A stretch of DNA of 64,000 nucleotides from positions 3,658,001-3,722,000 of the forward strand of contig OZ244980.1 of NCBI GenBank assembly GCA_965223035.1, in the 5' to 3' direction. The DNA comes from CAMDPA01 sp965223035. Lineage in GTDB: Bacteria; Pseudomonadota; Alphaproteobacteria; Rhizobiales; Hyphomicrobiaceae. Shown here one piece after another: positions 42,026-50,222 of this stretch (within the stretch, counting starts at the first letter, position 1; each line of letters opens with the position of its first letter). The position numbers and the translations under genes are program-made. The notes under the pieces were generated by a model. The model was not told the DNA's origin. It saw nothing but the letters and a program-made list of their open reading frames with translations, and ran no database searches.

Positions 42026-44680
42026 ATGGAGCTCTTCTTTCTCGCCCTTTTGATCGTGTTGATGGCCGGAGCGCTGGCTTCGGGGTTCCCGGTCGCGTTC
42101 GCACTGCCCGGCTCGGCGATCCTGACCATCCTGCTGGCCACGATCGCGGGCTCGATCCTCGCCGGGGACTCAGGCGCTTATTTTTCTCACGGCGGCCCGG
42201 TCGAGTGGTTGAGCGCCGGCGTTACCAATTTTCGCGGCATCTATTGGGAGGTCGAACGCGACACGCTGATCGCCATCCCGTTGTTCGTGTTCATGGGGAT
42301 CATGCTGCAGCGCTCCAGGATTGCTGAGGATTTGTTGCTCACCATGGCCCAACTGTTCGGGCCGGTGCGCGGCGGGCTTGGCATCGCGGTGGTGTTCGTC
42401 GGTGCGCTGTTGGCGGCCACCACGGGCATTCTGGGCGCAACCGTCGTGGCTATGGGACTGATCTCGCTACCGGCGATGGTCCGCAACAACTATTCGGTGC
42501 CGCTCGCCACCGGCACCATCGCCGCCTCAGGCACGTTGGGCCAAATCATTCCGCCATCGATCGTGCTCATCATTCTTGCCGACCAGCTGTCGAGCGCCGT
42601 CGATCAGGCGGCCACCGCGCGGCAAGCGCTTTACCGACAGGTGACCGGCAGTTTCGCCCTGCCGTCCGAGTTTGGCGTCGTCTCCACCAGCGCTGGCGAC
42701 ATGTTCCTGGGTGCGCTGCTGCCTGGCCTGGTGCTGGTTGGCTTGTTCATGGTCTACATTTTAATTCTGGCGATGGCGCGCCCCAAGGTGGCGCCGCCGG
42801 TGCCGTTCCAAGGCGAGCTCGATGTCAAGCTGCTGGTGCGGGTCGGGGTCATTCTGGTACCGCCGCTGACCCTCATTTTCGCCGTGCTGGGTTCCATCAT
42901 CATGGGCATCGCGACCGTTAACCAAGCCGGTGCAATCGGCGCCGTCGGCGCCATGATCATGGCCGGCTACCGGCTCAAGGAGGGCCAGCGCGGTGCCTTC
43001 ACCCCGGCCATCATTGCCGTCGTCTCGCTGGCGGCGCTGGCGATCATCACCCAGTATTTCTCCACCAACGTCAAAAGTGCAAAATCGAGCAGCGACTGGA
43101 TCGGGATCGGGTTGGCGGCGATCGCGGTGCTGGCGTTTCTGACGGCCGTGGTCTGGAGCGGCTGGCGGACCTTTAAGATTGAAGACACGTTGCGCGGGGT
43201 GATGGTGGAAACCGCTAAGACCACCTCGCTGGTGTTCATCATTTTGCTCGGCGCTGCGATGCTCACCGCCGCGTTCCGCGCGTTCGGTGGCGAGGTATTG
43301 GTCAAGGATTTTCTGACCAGCCTGCCCGGCGGTTTTTGGGCACAGTTCGTCATCGTCATGGCGGTGATGTTCGTGTTGGGGTTCTTTCTCGACTTCATCG
43401 AGATCGCCGTCGTTGTGGTGCCGATCGTCGCGCCCATCCTGTTGATGGACCCGTCGGCCAACGTGACCGCGGTTTGGCTCGGTGTGATGATCGGTCTCAA
43501 CATTCAGACCTCGTTCCTCACCCCACCGTTCGGATTTGCGCTGTTCTACCTGCGGGGTGTCGCGCCACCGTCGGTTAGAACCCTCGACATCTATAAGGGC
43601 GTTGTACCATTTATCGGGCTGCAGCTGGTTGCGCTGGCGATAGTCGGCTCGTTCCCACCATTGGTGAACTATCTGCCGACACGGATTTCTCTGACCTCGG
43701 AAACGGCCCCGCCGCCGATCAATCCGCGCCTGCAAGTGTGCATGGAGCGCTATCTGTCTGAGCGCATCGCCACCGATGGCGACCGGCTGCGCGGCGCAAT
43801 CGCGGCTGCCCGCGCACTACCACTCGATGCCTTGCCCCGTCGCCAACAATCGAGCCTGACGAAGGCCCTTGACCAAGCCGAGCAAGTGTTCGATCGCATC
43901 AAGGCGGTCGAGGCGTCAACGGCACAGGTCGATCAAGCGACGCCCGCCTACGCGCCGTTGCACCGCCAAGTGCGCGCCGTGGAAAGTCGCCTGCGTGACA
44001 TTGATGCGTCGCTAACATCGCTGCGCGCCGCACGCTCCCGGGTGCGCGGCGATGATCAGGCCGAACGGGACAGGCTTGCCGCTGAGATCACCGCGCTTGA
44101 GCGGCGACGCGATCGCCTGACGGCGAGCATTCCAGCCGACTGGCCGCAGCGCCGTGACGCCTTCGCCAAAATCAAACGGGCAGAGACCGCTGCGCGCACA
44201 GCCTACCGTAACGGCGTGGACCAAGCCTATGAGCCGATTCGCGAGACCATGACCTTGCTCGCATCAGCTGAACGCCTAGCCGCGATCGATCAACGACTCG
44301 GCGCGCTGATCGACAAGACCACAACGACAAGTCCGGATCAGGTGGTCGAGGGCATTTCGCAGATCGCGCGGGAGGTGCGCGCCGCCAAAGGCGCCGCTCG
44401 CATAAGATCGCGCCTTGCTCGCGCCCGACGCTACTTGCGGCGACGCTCACCCGATCCGGACAAGGCGGCGCAAGCCCTGCGCGAAGCGCGCGGGGCGCTG
44501 GCCAAGGATATCGCTTGGCGTCGAGCGGGTGCAGAACAAGTGCTACCAGGTCTGTCCGCCTACGAGCGTGAAATCCGCCAGACCATCGGTCTGCGCCAAC
44601 AGCCTAGGCTGTCGCGAGACGCAGCGCTCTACATCGCCGGCTGCAACTCGGATCACCGTGACATCTCACTCAGCTTTTAA
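42026..44680 (+). CDS. TRAP transporter large permease with long C-terminal helical extension (884 aa)
   Basis: Residues 1-~560 form the DctM/TRAP large permease: PVAFALPGSAILT, VFMGIMLQRSRIAEDLL, GILGATVVAMGLISLPAM, ASGTLGQIIPPSIVLIIL, and a late LGVMIGLNIQTSFLTPPFGF. Typical DctM has ~430 residues; here the membrane domain itself has a long middle insertion (~180-230 and ~320-380). From ~560 to 884 the protein becomes charged and helix-rich (LERRRDRLTASIPADWPQRR, repeated Arg/Ala/Glu patterns), probably coiled coil and soluble. The same-strand order P-Q-M is normal. Confidence 0.92.
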   Translation: MELFFLALLIVLMAGALASGFPVAFALPGSAILTILLATIAGSILAGDSGAYFSHGGPVEWLSAGVTNFRGIYWEVERDTLIAIPLFVFMGIMLQRSRIAEDLLLTMAQLFGPVRGGLGIAVVFVGALLAATTGILGATVVAMGLISLPAMVRNNYSVPLATGTIAASGTLGQIIPPSIVLIILADQLSSAVDQAATARQALYRQVTGSFALPSEFGVVSTSAGDMFLGALLPGLVLVGLFMVYILILAMARPKVAPPVPFQGELDVKLLVRVGVILVPPLTLIFAVLGSIIMGIATVNQAGAIGAVGAMIMAGYRLKEGQRGAFTPAIIAVVSLAALAIITQYFSTNVKSAKSSSDWIGIGLAAIAVLAFLTAVVWSGWRTFKIEDTLRGVMVETAKTTSLVFIILLGAAMLTAAFRAFGGEVLVKDFLTSLPGGFWAQFVIVMAVMFVLGFFLDFIEIAVVVVPIVAPILLMDPSANVTAVWLGVMIGLNIQTSFLTPPFGFALFYLRGVAPPSVRTLDIYKGVVPFIGLQLVALAIVGSFPPLVNYLPTRISLTSETAPPPINPRLQVCMERYLSERIATDGDRLRGAIAAARALPLDALPRRQQSSLTKALDQAEQVFDRIKAVEASTAQVDQATPAYAPLHRQVRAVESRLRDIDASLTSLRAARSRVRGDDQAERDRLAAEITALERRRDRLTASIPADWPQRRDAFAKIKRAETAARTAYRNGVDQAYEPIRETMTLLASAERLAAIDQRLGALIDKTTTTSPDQVVEGISQIAREVRAAKGAARIRSRLARARRYLRRRSPDPDKAAQALREARGALAKDIAWRRAGAEQVLPGLSAYEREIRQTIGLRQQPRLSRDAALYIAGCNSDHRDISLSF

Positions 44681-44724
44681 TCTGTGCAGCGCAGATCGAA
44701 TACCATCGACACGGGGCCGTAAGC

Positions 44725-45516
44725 ATGATCGAGCTTTACCACAACGCGATGTCAACCTGCTCGCAGAAGGTTCGCTTCGCGCTCGCCGAGAAAGCGCTCG
44801 CATGGCAGGGCCGCCACCTCAATCTGCGTGCCGGGGACCAGCAGCAACCCGCCTATCTGAGGCTTAACCCGAACGCGGTCGTGCCCACCCTCGTCAACGC
44901 CGGAACCGTGGTGATCGAATCAACCGTCATCAACGAGTTCATCGATGATGCGTTTCCATCGCCAGTCTTGCGCCCCGAGGCGCCTGCCGAACGGGCCAAA
45001 ATGCGGCTGTGGACCAAGCAGCTGGACGAAGGCTTGCATGCTGCCACGAGCGTGATCAGCAATGCCATTGCATTTCGTCATCAAAAGATCGCCAGGGGTC
45101 AAGCAGCGGTCGAGCAGCTGTTGGCCAACATCCCCGATCCCAACAAACGCGAACAGCAGCGATCCACCCTCGTCGACGGCGCCCGATCGCCGTTCTTCGC
45201 CGATGCCGTGATCAAGTTCGATGCCCTGTTTGCGCGGATGGATGCGGCCCTCGCCGACCAGCGCTGGCTGACGGGTCAACAGTTTTCGTTGGCCGACATC
45301 GCCTACGCGCCCTACCTTACCCGGTTTGAGCACCTGGAGATGGCCCACATGTGGGACGATCGCCCCCGTCTCGCGGCCTGGTATCAGACGATCAAAACCC
45401 GCAAGGGGTATCAGGACGGACTCAGCCGGTGGTTCGATGCCGATTATCTCGCGCTGATGGCCGAGAAGGGAGGCGAGGAGCGCGACCATGTCCGCAACAT
45501 CCTGAACAATGCGTGA
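44725..45516 (+). CDS. glutathione S-transferase-family protein (263 aa)
   Basis: Thioredoxin-like N-terminal domain with ELYHNAMSTCSQKVRFALAEK (Ser/Cys at the glutathione-activating position) and NPNAVVPTLVN containing the cis-Pro, plus VVIESTVINEFID for gamma-glutamyl recognition. The C-terminal helical domain has QQFSLADIAYAPYLTR (N-capping box). It is 45 bp after the TRAP permease on the same strand, so it may share its operon. Length is longer than classic GSTs owing to an insert at ~120-150. The substrate is unknown. Confidence 0.92.
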   Translation: MIELYHNAMSTCSQKVRFALAEKALAWQGRHLNLRAGDQQQPAYLRLNPNAVVPTLVNAGTVVIESTVINEFIDDAFPSPVLRPEAPAERAKMRLWTKQLDEGLHAATSVISNAIAFRHQKIARGQAAVEQLLANIPDPNKREQQRSTLVDGARSPFFADAVIKFDALFARMDAALADQRWLTGQQFSLADIAYAPYLTRFEHLEMAHMWDDRPRLAAWYQTIKTRKGYQDGLSRWFDADYLALMAEKGGEERDHVRNILNNA

Positions 45517-45542
45517 CGGCCCACCCGTGACCGGCCGGGCTG

Positions 45543-45564
45543 CTAGATCATTTGCACCTTTGCC
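45543..45564. repeat. fragment of the hairpin repeat element
   Basis: CTAGATCATTTGCACCTTTG matches the right end of the family read inward (CTAGATCATCTTTGCGCC). The rest of the element is missing. GGATGGTTCCAGCTCAC downstream (45640-45656) also recurs at 46987, next to copy J. Confidence 0.5.
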
Positions 45565-45699
45565 AAATTTGCCGCGCCGACCCGTTTCCACACCCGGCCA
45601 CGCATCGGGCTGATGTGGTGGTGCCGGCTTGGAGAGCGGGATGGTTCCAGCTCACCGTGAAAGGCTCAAGAAGAACGCGGCCCGCTGGTCGGCGCAGCA

Positions 45700-46806
45700 T
45701 CAGGCCGACTCAATCGAGATCTCAAGATCGGCGACTTCGTCGATGAACTCCTGCAAGGTCATCAGCCCCAAGCAGGGCATGGCGCCGACGACGGGCACCA
45801 CGCCGCGGGCCAGTTTTCGCGCCAGGATGACGGATGCGATGGACGGCACGTAGGGGCCGTGGTTGTTGCGGGCAATGAGGTAGACGGCGACGCTGCGCGC
45901 TTGGCCGTCGAGCCCGTTACCAGACAGGTGCAAAAACATGCCCCCGCTGTCGCTGCCGAGCGCCTTCAGCCGCCGCTTGACCCACAACAACGGACCGGCG
46001 AGCCGCGCCGCGCCGCGCAGCAACCGCCATCGCACCAGCCACGACAGCCCCCAAACTCCGAGATGAAACGGCGCAACTTCGAGCCCCGCCAAAAATCGCA
46101 CGGTATGGACGCCCCGATAGCGGCTGGGAAATAGCTCGAGGTCGGGAACCTCACAGTGTGCCACCAGCCGGCCTCCGAGGCCGGGAATGTTGATGCGACG
46201 CAGACCCTGCCACATGTACTGCGTCGTCCACCGTCCGTCGATCCACATCTTAATGGGTTGGCCGACGGCGCCCAAGATCGAAGCCACCGTCGCCCGGCCC
46301 GGATCATAGCGATTGCCCGGAATGATGCCGTGACAGATCGAGGTCAGAGTTTTGAAGCCGCCGCGATGATGGTCGACGATGGCCGCGGCCAGCGCCGGTA
46401 CGCTGCTGGCTCCACTCGTTACCAGCACTCGAGCCGCGCGGGCCCGAGCATCCAGCGCAGAAATGCCCGTCACGAAGTCGCGGGCATCCGCCAGATCGAC
46501 GTAGTGGGCACCGACCGCGATGGCGCTTTCGGCCAGGGCATAGTTGTGCGTCTGAAACGGCCCGGAGGCATTGACGACGACGGTGGGGCCGAGCGTCCGC
46601 AGTGTTCCGAGATCGGGCTGGCGCGCATCGATCGCAGCCGTCGACAAGCCAGCCCGCGCCGTCGGGCCCAGCGCTATGGCTGCCGCCCGGGCACGCTCGA
46701 TCGCCCGACCGGCAATGATCAGGTCCAAGTCAGGCGATCGGCACAGACGCTCGGCGATCCGCGCGCCGAATGCCCCATATCCGCCAACGATGAGAATGCG
46801 TGTCAT
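45700..46806 (-). CDS. saccharopine dehydrogenase-like NAD(P)-binding protein (368 aa)
   Basis: Rossmann opening MTRILIVGGYGAFGARIAE, then DLIIAGRAIERA, VVNASGPFQTHNYALAESAI and YVDLADARDFV follow the Sacchrp_dh_NADP family. The start at 46806 is preferred to 46866 because the Rossmann strand begins there. The C-terminal domain (~180-368) matches no precise function. Members act on diverse substrates, and true saccharopine dehydrogenase activity is unlikely. The last ten residues are acidic. It appears monocistronic. Confidence 0.88.
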   Translation of the reverse strand: MTRILIVGGYGAFGARIAERLCRSPDLDLIIAGRAIERARAAAIALGPTARAGLSTAAIDARQPDLGTLRTLGPTVVVNASGPFQTHNYALAESAIAVGAHYVDLADARDFVTGISALDARARAARVLVTSGASSVPALAAAIVDHHRGGFKTLTSICHGIIPGNRYDPGRATVASILGAVGQPIKMWIDGRWTTQYMWQGLRRINIPGLGGRLVAHCEVPDLELFPSRYRGVHTVRFLAGLEVAPFHLGVWGLSWLVRWRLLRGAARLAGPLLWVKRRLKALGSDSGGMFLHLSGNGLDGQARSVAVYLIARNNHGPYVPSIASVILARKLARGVVPVVGAMPCLGLMTLQEFIDEVADLEISIESA

Positions 46807-46892
46807 TGTCCAAGCATCAGCCACCCATCGGTCAAAACCTGGCCGGCCGGAGGCGTCGCGAACCACGATCGACCACCCCTCGCCGACGCTTG

Positions 46893-46939
46893 GATCATCT
46901 CCGCCTTAGGCGGATCCCCCTGCCGGCCGGCTCCCGGCC
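46893..46939. repeat. small TCCGC/GCGGA palindrome repeat, copy 2
   Basis: GATCATC is followed by TCCGCCTTAGGCGGA (46900-46914, near-perfect palindrome) and a GC-rich CCGGCCGGCTCCCGGCC stretch. The GATCATC link resembles the larger hairpin family. Confidence 0.55.
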
Positions 46940-47016
46940 GTTCGGCCGACAACATCATGCCGTTGGACGCTAGGGCTGCGGCGCGGGATGGTTCCAGCTC
47001 ACACTGAAACGCACGC

Positions 47017-47098
47017 GATCATCGTGCCTAACGTGGTGCGCAACGTTCTGCTTTTCATCGGGACCGTTGCGAGTCCGATTAAAGGCAGGTTGCTCTAG
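47017..47098. repeat. hairpin repeat element, copy J (decayed, inverted)
   Basis: It begins GATCATCGTGCC, lacks most of the right hairpin, continues with GTGCGCAACGTTCTGC, and ends GGCAGGTTGCTCTAG. The last 20 bases are intact. A preceding segment (46983-47012, GGATGGTTCCAGCTCACACT) is shared with 45640. The rest of the 330-bp gap 46807-47137 has no gene. Confidence 0.75.
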
Positions 47099-47137
47099 CC
47101 AGCCGAAGCACGTCTCAGGCCTCATGATGACCCAACA

Positions 47138-47938
47138 TCAGGCGGCCGGGCCGTGCTTGGCGAAGAAGGGCAGCACCAACGCATGAAACGCATCGGGTTG
47201 CTCAACGTTCAACATATGTGCTGCCGCGGGCACTTCGGCATACTCCGACCCCGCGATCTCACGATGGATCACTTGTGCCATGGCCGGCGTGGTGGCGGGG
47301 TCAAGCGCGCCGACGATCACCTGCACCGGCACACGTACCTGTTTCAAGCGATCCGTCACATTGAAATCGCGGATGGCATGGCACCAGCCGACGAATCCCT
47401 GTGGCGGCGTCTGCGCCACCATGTTGGACAGGTAGGAGACCAGCTCGGGTCGCGCGTTGCGGGTCGGCTCGGCCAACCACCGGCTCATCGACACCGCGAT
47501 CAGATCCTGGGTCATCCCGGCGCTGCTAGCCGTGCTGATCCGTTGATCCCAGATCTCGCGGCCGCCAGTCATGTCGCTTGATGTTGAAACCAGGCTCAGG
47601 CAATGGAACCGCTGCGCATTCTCAAGCGCCAGCATCTGCCCCACGAAGCCGCCCATCGACAGCCCCAGATAGCGCGCCTTATCGATCCCCAGGTGATCCA
47701 TCAGCCCCAGAGTATCGGCGGTCAGCGTCGAGAAGTCATAGGCCCCTTCGGGCACCGTCGTGTGACCATGACCGCGGGCATCCAGGCGCACCACCCGATA
47801 ATGCGGCTCCAACGCGGCGGTCAATGCATCCCAAATCGAAAGATTGGTGGCGAGCGGATGATGCAGCACCACCGGCGGCGCGGCCTCCGGCCCCGACACT
47901 TGGAAGTTCATGCTCAGACCATTGATCGTCGCCTTCAT
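47138..47938 (-). CDS. alpha/beta hydrolase, 3-oxoadipate enol-lactonase-like (266 aa)
   Basis: VVLHHPLATNLSIWDAL (oxyanion region), GLSMGGFVGQMLA nucleophile elbow, VIVGALDPATTPAMAQ acid loop and PAAAHMLNVEQPDAFH with the catalytic His form a full triad. The pattern is PcaD-like (beta-ketoadipate enol-lactone hydrolase), but no pca genes adjoin it, so the substrate is open. The start at 47938 (MKATINGLSMNF) is chosen over a longer frame without motifs. The 290 bp upstream (47939-48232) hold nothing recognised. Confidence 0.9.
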   Translation of the reverse strand: MKATINGLSMNFQVSGPEAAPPVVLHHPLATNLSIWDALTAALEPHYRVVRLDARGHGHTTVPEGAYDFSTLTADTLGLMDHLGIDKARYLGLSMGGFVGQMLALENAQRFHCLSLVSTSSDMTGGREIWDQRISTASSAGMTQDLIAVSMSRWLAEPTRNARPELVSYLSNMVAQTPPQGFVGWCHAIRDFNVTDRLKQVRVPVQVIVGALDPATTPAMAQVIHREIAGSEYAEVPAAAHMLNVEQPDAFHALVLPFFAKHGPAA

Positions 47939-48232
47939 GGGCCGCTCCTGTCGATAGGGGGACACTGCGCAGACGGTGGATCGCGAACTGGAGACCCAAT
48001 TCACCACCGGCCCGAGAGGTTGGAGCAGCCGGGCACCGGATGCAACCGTCGTACGCCCGACCCCTCCGGCGGATCCGAGCAAACGGCCCAGCGCTACGGG
48101 GCGCGATCGCCATCAACCTGTTCGATCATGGGCTTTGACCGCGGCTCAAGCTGCCGGGTCGGTCGATCGGCGACGATTGCGAAGGCGCGCCGGGAACGAC
48201 GGTCGTGGACGGCGGCAGGCTTGGCGAGACGG

Positions 48233-48715
48233 TTACCGCCTGATCCGACGCCGCCGAGGCGAGGGCAGATTGCGATCGCCGGGCCGCACCGTATCACCGC
48301 GTGCCCCGGCCGACACGCGACCGGCGATCGGTTGCTCGCAAGCGGTCAGCCAAACGTCGAACACCGGATGCTCCACGGCATGGAGCCCCGGACTTTCGGC
48401 GAACATCCAACCGGTGAAAACGCGTTTTTGCTGCCCGTCGAGCAGCACCTCTTCGACCTCTACGAACGTGGTGGTCTTCGGCTTTTCATCGGGCGGTCGC
48501 GAGTAACAAGCGCGCGGTGTTACCTTCAAGGTGCCGAACTGTTGCGTCTTATTAAGGGGTATCTTCAGCTTGTTGATGCGCGCCGTGACCTTATCCAGCG
48601 CAGCGAACACCGCCACGCGGTTCGCGAGCCGCTGCGCCATCGCGGCATCTGGGACGATCGCGAGCATGATCGACGTCGCCACAACACTGCCGAGGAGGAA
48701 TTCGCTCGCGCGCAT
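48233..48715 (-). CDS. DUF2155-family exported protein (160 aa)
   Basis: A signal peptide (to about AMAQ, residue 28) is followed by RVAVFAALDKVTARINKLKI, FGTLKVTPRACYSRPP and VFTGWMFAESPGLHAVEHPVFDVWLTAC, the hallmark DUF2155 sequence with two cysteines. In many alphaproteobacteria the gene follows the NDUFA12 homolog, as here. Function is unknown; a periplasmic role is inferred. The basic C-terminus (~SPRRRRIRR) is outside the family domain. Confidence 0.93.
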   Translation of the reverse strand: MRASEFLLGSVVATSIMLAIVPDAAMAQRLANRVAVFAALDKVTARINKLKIPLNKTQQFGTLKVTPRACYSRPPDEKPKTTTFVEVEEVLLDGQQKRVFTGWMFAESPGLHAVEHPVFDVWLTACEQPIAGRVSAGARGDTVRPGDRNLPSPRRRRIRR

Positions 48716-48813
48716 GCATCACCTCATGTCGATCAAGGCCCGGCTCACCACCGCCGCCTTATCGCTGCCTGACGCCACCCATCCACCGGCTGAGCTGCGC
48801 CGGCCTAGATCAT

Positions 48814-48830
48814 ATCCGCGTGAGGCGGAT
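48814..48830. repeat. small TCCGC/GCGGA palindrome repeat, copy 3
   Basis: CTAGATCAT then ATCCGC-GTGAG-GCGGAT. It lies in the 300-bp gap between the DUF2155 and NDUFA12 genes, which otherwise has no feature. The GATCAT start again resembles the hairpin family ends. Confidence 0.55.
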
Positions 48831-49012
48831 TAGCCTTTGCTGCCGCTCCTGGCCCAGCCATCCAGAGGATCGTGGCATGGGCTCAGCGGGCGGGGAGCGG
48901 TAGGGGTCCAGCCAACACCGGACCGCACCTTACTGCCGAACCCAAATCGGCTTGCCCCAGGAAATGGGCCGCAGCATGTTCTGTTGCTACCAGCGGCACT
49001 GCGCGAGCGGGC

Positions 49013-49411
49013 TCACTCCGGCCGCCAGGGCTTATAGTCTCCCGTTGCCGGAGGGCGCTCTGCCCCGCTTAGGATACTACCCGCCGGCCGATAGGCCTGC
49101 GGCGTCCCCGTCAGGTTCATTTGATGCGGTTGTTGCCACGGCCGCACCATCTGCGCTTGTTCGGTCGGTGGCGTATCGATCGTGTGGTGTAGCCAACCAT
49201 GCCACGCGGCCGGCACTTTCGATGGCTCGGCCAAGTCGGTGTACGTGACCCAGCGGCGGGGCACACCCAACGGACCAACACCACGACGCTGCTCATAGTA
49301 GCGGTTGCCATACTCGTCCTCGCCGACCAACCGGGCCTGCCGCCACAGCGTCCAGCGCGTCCCCCATGTGGTGCCACCCCACCAGCAGAAGATCTCAGAA
49401 AGCAAACTCAT
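49013..49411 (-). CDS. NDUFA12-like NADH:ubiquinone oxidoreductase accessory subunit (132 aa)
   Basis: GTTWGTRWTLWRQARLVGEDEYGNRYYE, a conserved block of the B17.2/NDUFA12 family, is followed by RRWVTYTDLAEPSKVPAAWHGWLHHTIDTPP. In mitochondria and alphaproteobacteria this small subunit joins complex I at the matrix/cytosolic arm. The start at 49411 (MSLLSEIF) gives the normal length. The C-terminal ~40 residues are Pro/Gln-rich. DUF2155 lies downstream. Confidence 0.94.
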   Translation of the reverse strand: MSLLSEIFCWWGGTTWGTRWTLWRQARLVGEDEYGNRYYEQRRGVGPLGVPRRWVTYTDLAEPSKVPAAWHGWLHHTIDTPPTEQAQMVRPWQQPHQMNLTGTPQAYRPAGSILSGAERPPATGDYKPWRPE

Positions 49412-50222
49412 CGCTTCAATTGGCCTTTTCCAATCCGTTCCGGTCGCGTTGCTGGTACGACCTGTTCGCGTGGTGCGTGTGAGCCAAGTGCGCATTGCCG
49501 CGTGAGCGCGCCACCGCTTCAGGGCATGCCGCCGCTCAACCTCTGATCGCTCGACATCTGATCGCTCACCACTTTTGCTCCGGGCGTTGCGACAACCCTC
49601 GCGGCTCCAACCTCAGGCGCGATCATCTAACCGAGCAGCGGTGCGGTGTCCAGCATGCGCCCACTGCTGCAACAAGGCAACAGTTGCAGACCCAATAGTA
49701 ACAGCTGTGGTGGCGCAACACCGGCCGTTCGAACTACGTGTATAATTCGACATACGGCGTTCACAGTTGGTGCTGGTCGCGCGCGGCGTCTGGGTTTCGG
49801 CGCGGTACGGCAGCGCATCTATAGGTTCTGCACAGCCGCTCCACCGTGTATTAACAGTACACAACATCTAGACCGCCGGCCCACTACATATAGTGTTGGT
49901 GCCACCGGCAACATACAAACCCTTTGTCTAACCCGTCCGAATCGAACAATTTAGGCCGCTGTGAGGCAGGCACAGGGGTAAAGCCGCAGCCTCACCGCTG
50001 CCACTGCGTGCACGGTCGGCGCTAGTGCGTCGCGTCAGAGGGCTCTACGGCCTCCGGTTCACAATTTCTGGCATCAAACATGGCGTCGCGTGGCAAGCGC
50101 GATCGTCCTGGGTGGGTGTGTGTGTTCAACCACGGTCAGTGCGCGTCCAAACAAAACCAAAAGGCCAACCGCTGGGGCGACTCCGGCGGATGCAAAAACA
50201 TGAATGCGGGGACCCAACAACC
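49412..50222. other. 810-bp intergenic region upstream of nrdJ
   Basis: No gene has convincing codon use. The segment 49640-49960 is less GC-rich than the flanks and carries the NrdR-box-like palindrome annotated below, plus an inverted repeat GTGTATTAACAGTACAC (49846-49862). The promoter of nrdJ is expected here; that of the minus-strand NDUFA12 gene lies near the left edge. Confidence 0.55.
49881..49896. promoter_or_regulatory. NrdR-box-like operator upstream of nrdJ
   Basis: CCACTACATATAGTGT differs from an ideal ACACTATATATAGTGT palindrome at two positions. NrdR is the general repressor of bacterial ribonucleotide reductase genes and binds such 16-bp boxes, usually in pairs. A second box at three helical turns upstream is not clear (only GTGTATTAACAGTACAC at 49846). 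It is 330 bp before the nrdJ ATG, so a leader is implied. Confidence 0.55.

Noticed and set aside
47603..48772. 389-codon plus-strand ORF
   Set aside because: It crosses two minus-strand genes with recognised families (hydrolase, DUF2155) and has the low-complexity composition of an antisense frame.
49897..50030. Cobalamin riboswitch upstream of nrdJ
   Set aside because: GGTGCC and GCCACTG occur, but the conserved core segments around the central junction (GGGAA...GGTG and GCTGACGCGCA-like) are missing in the right order.
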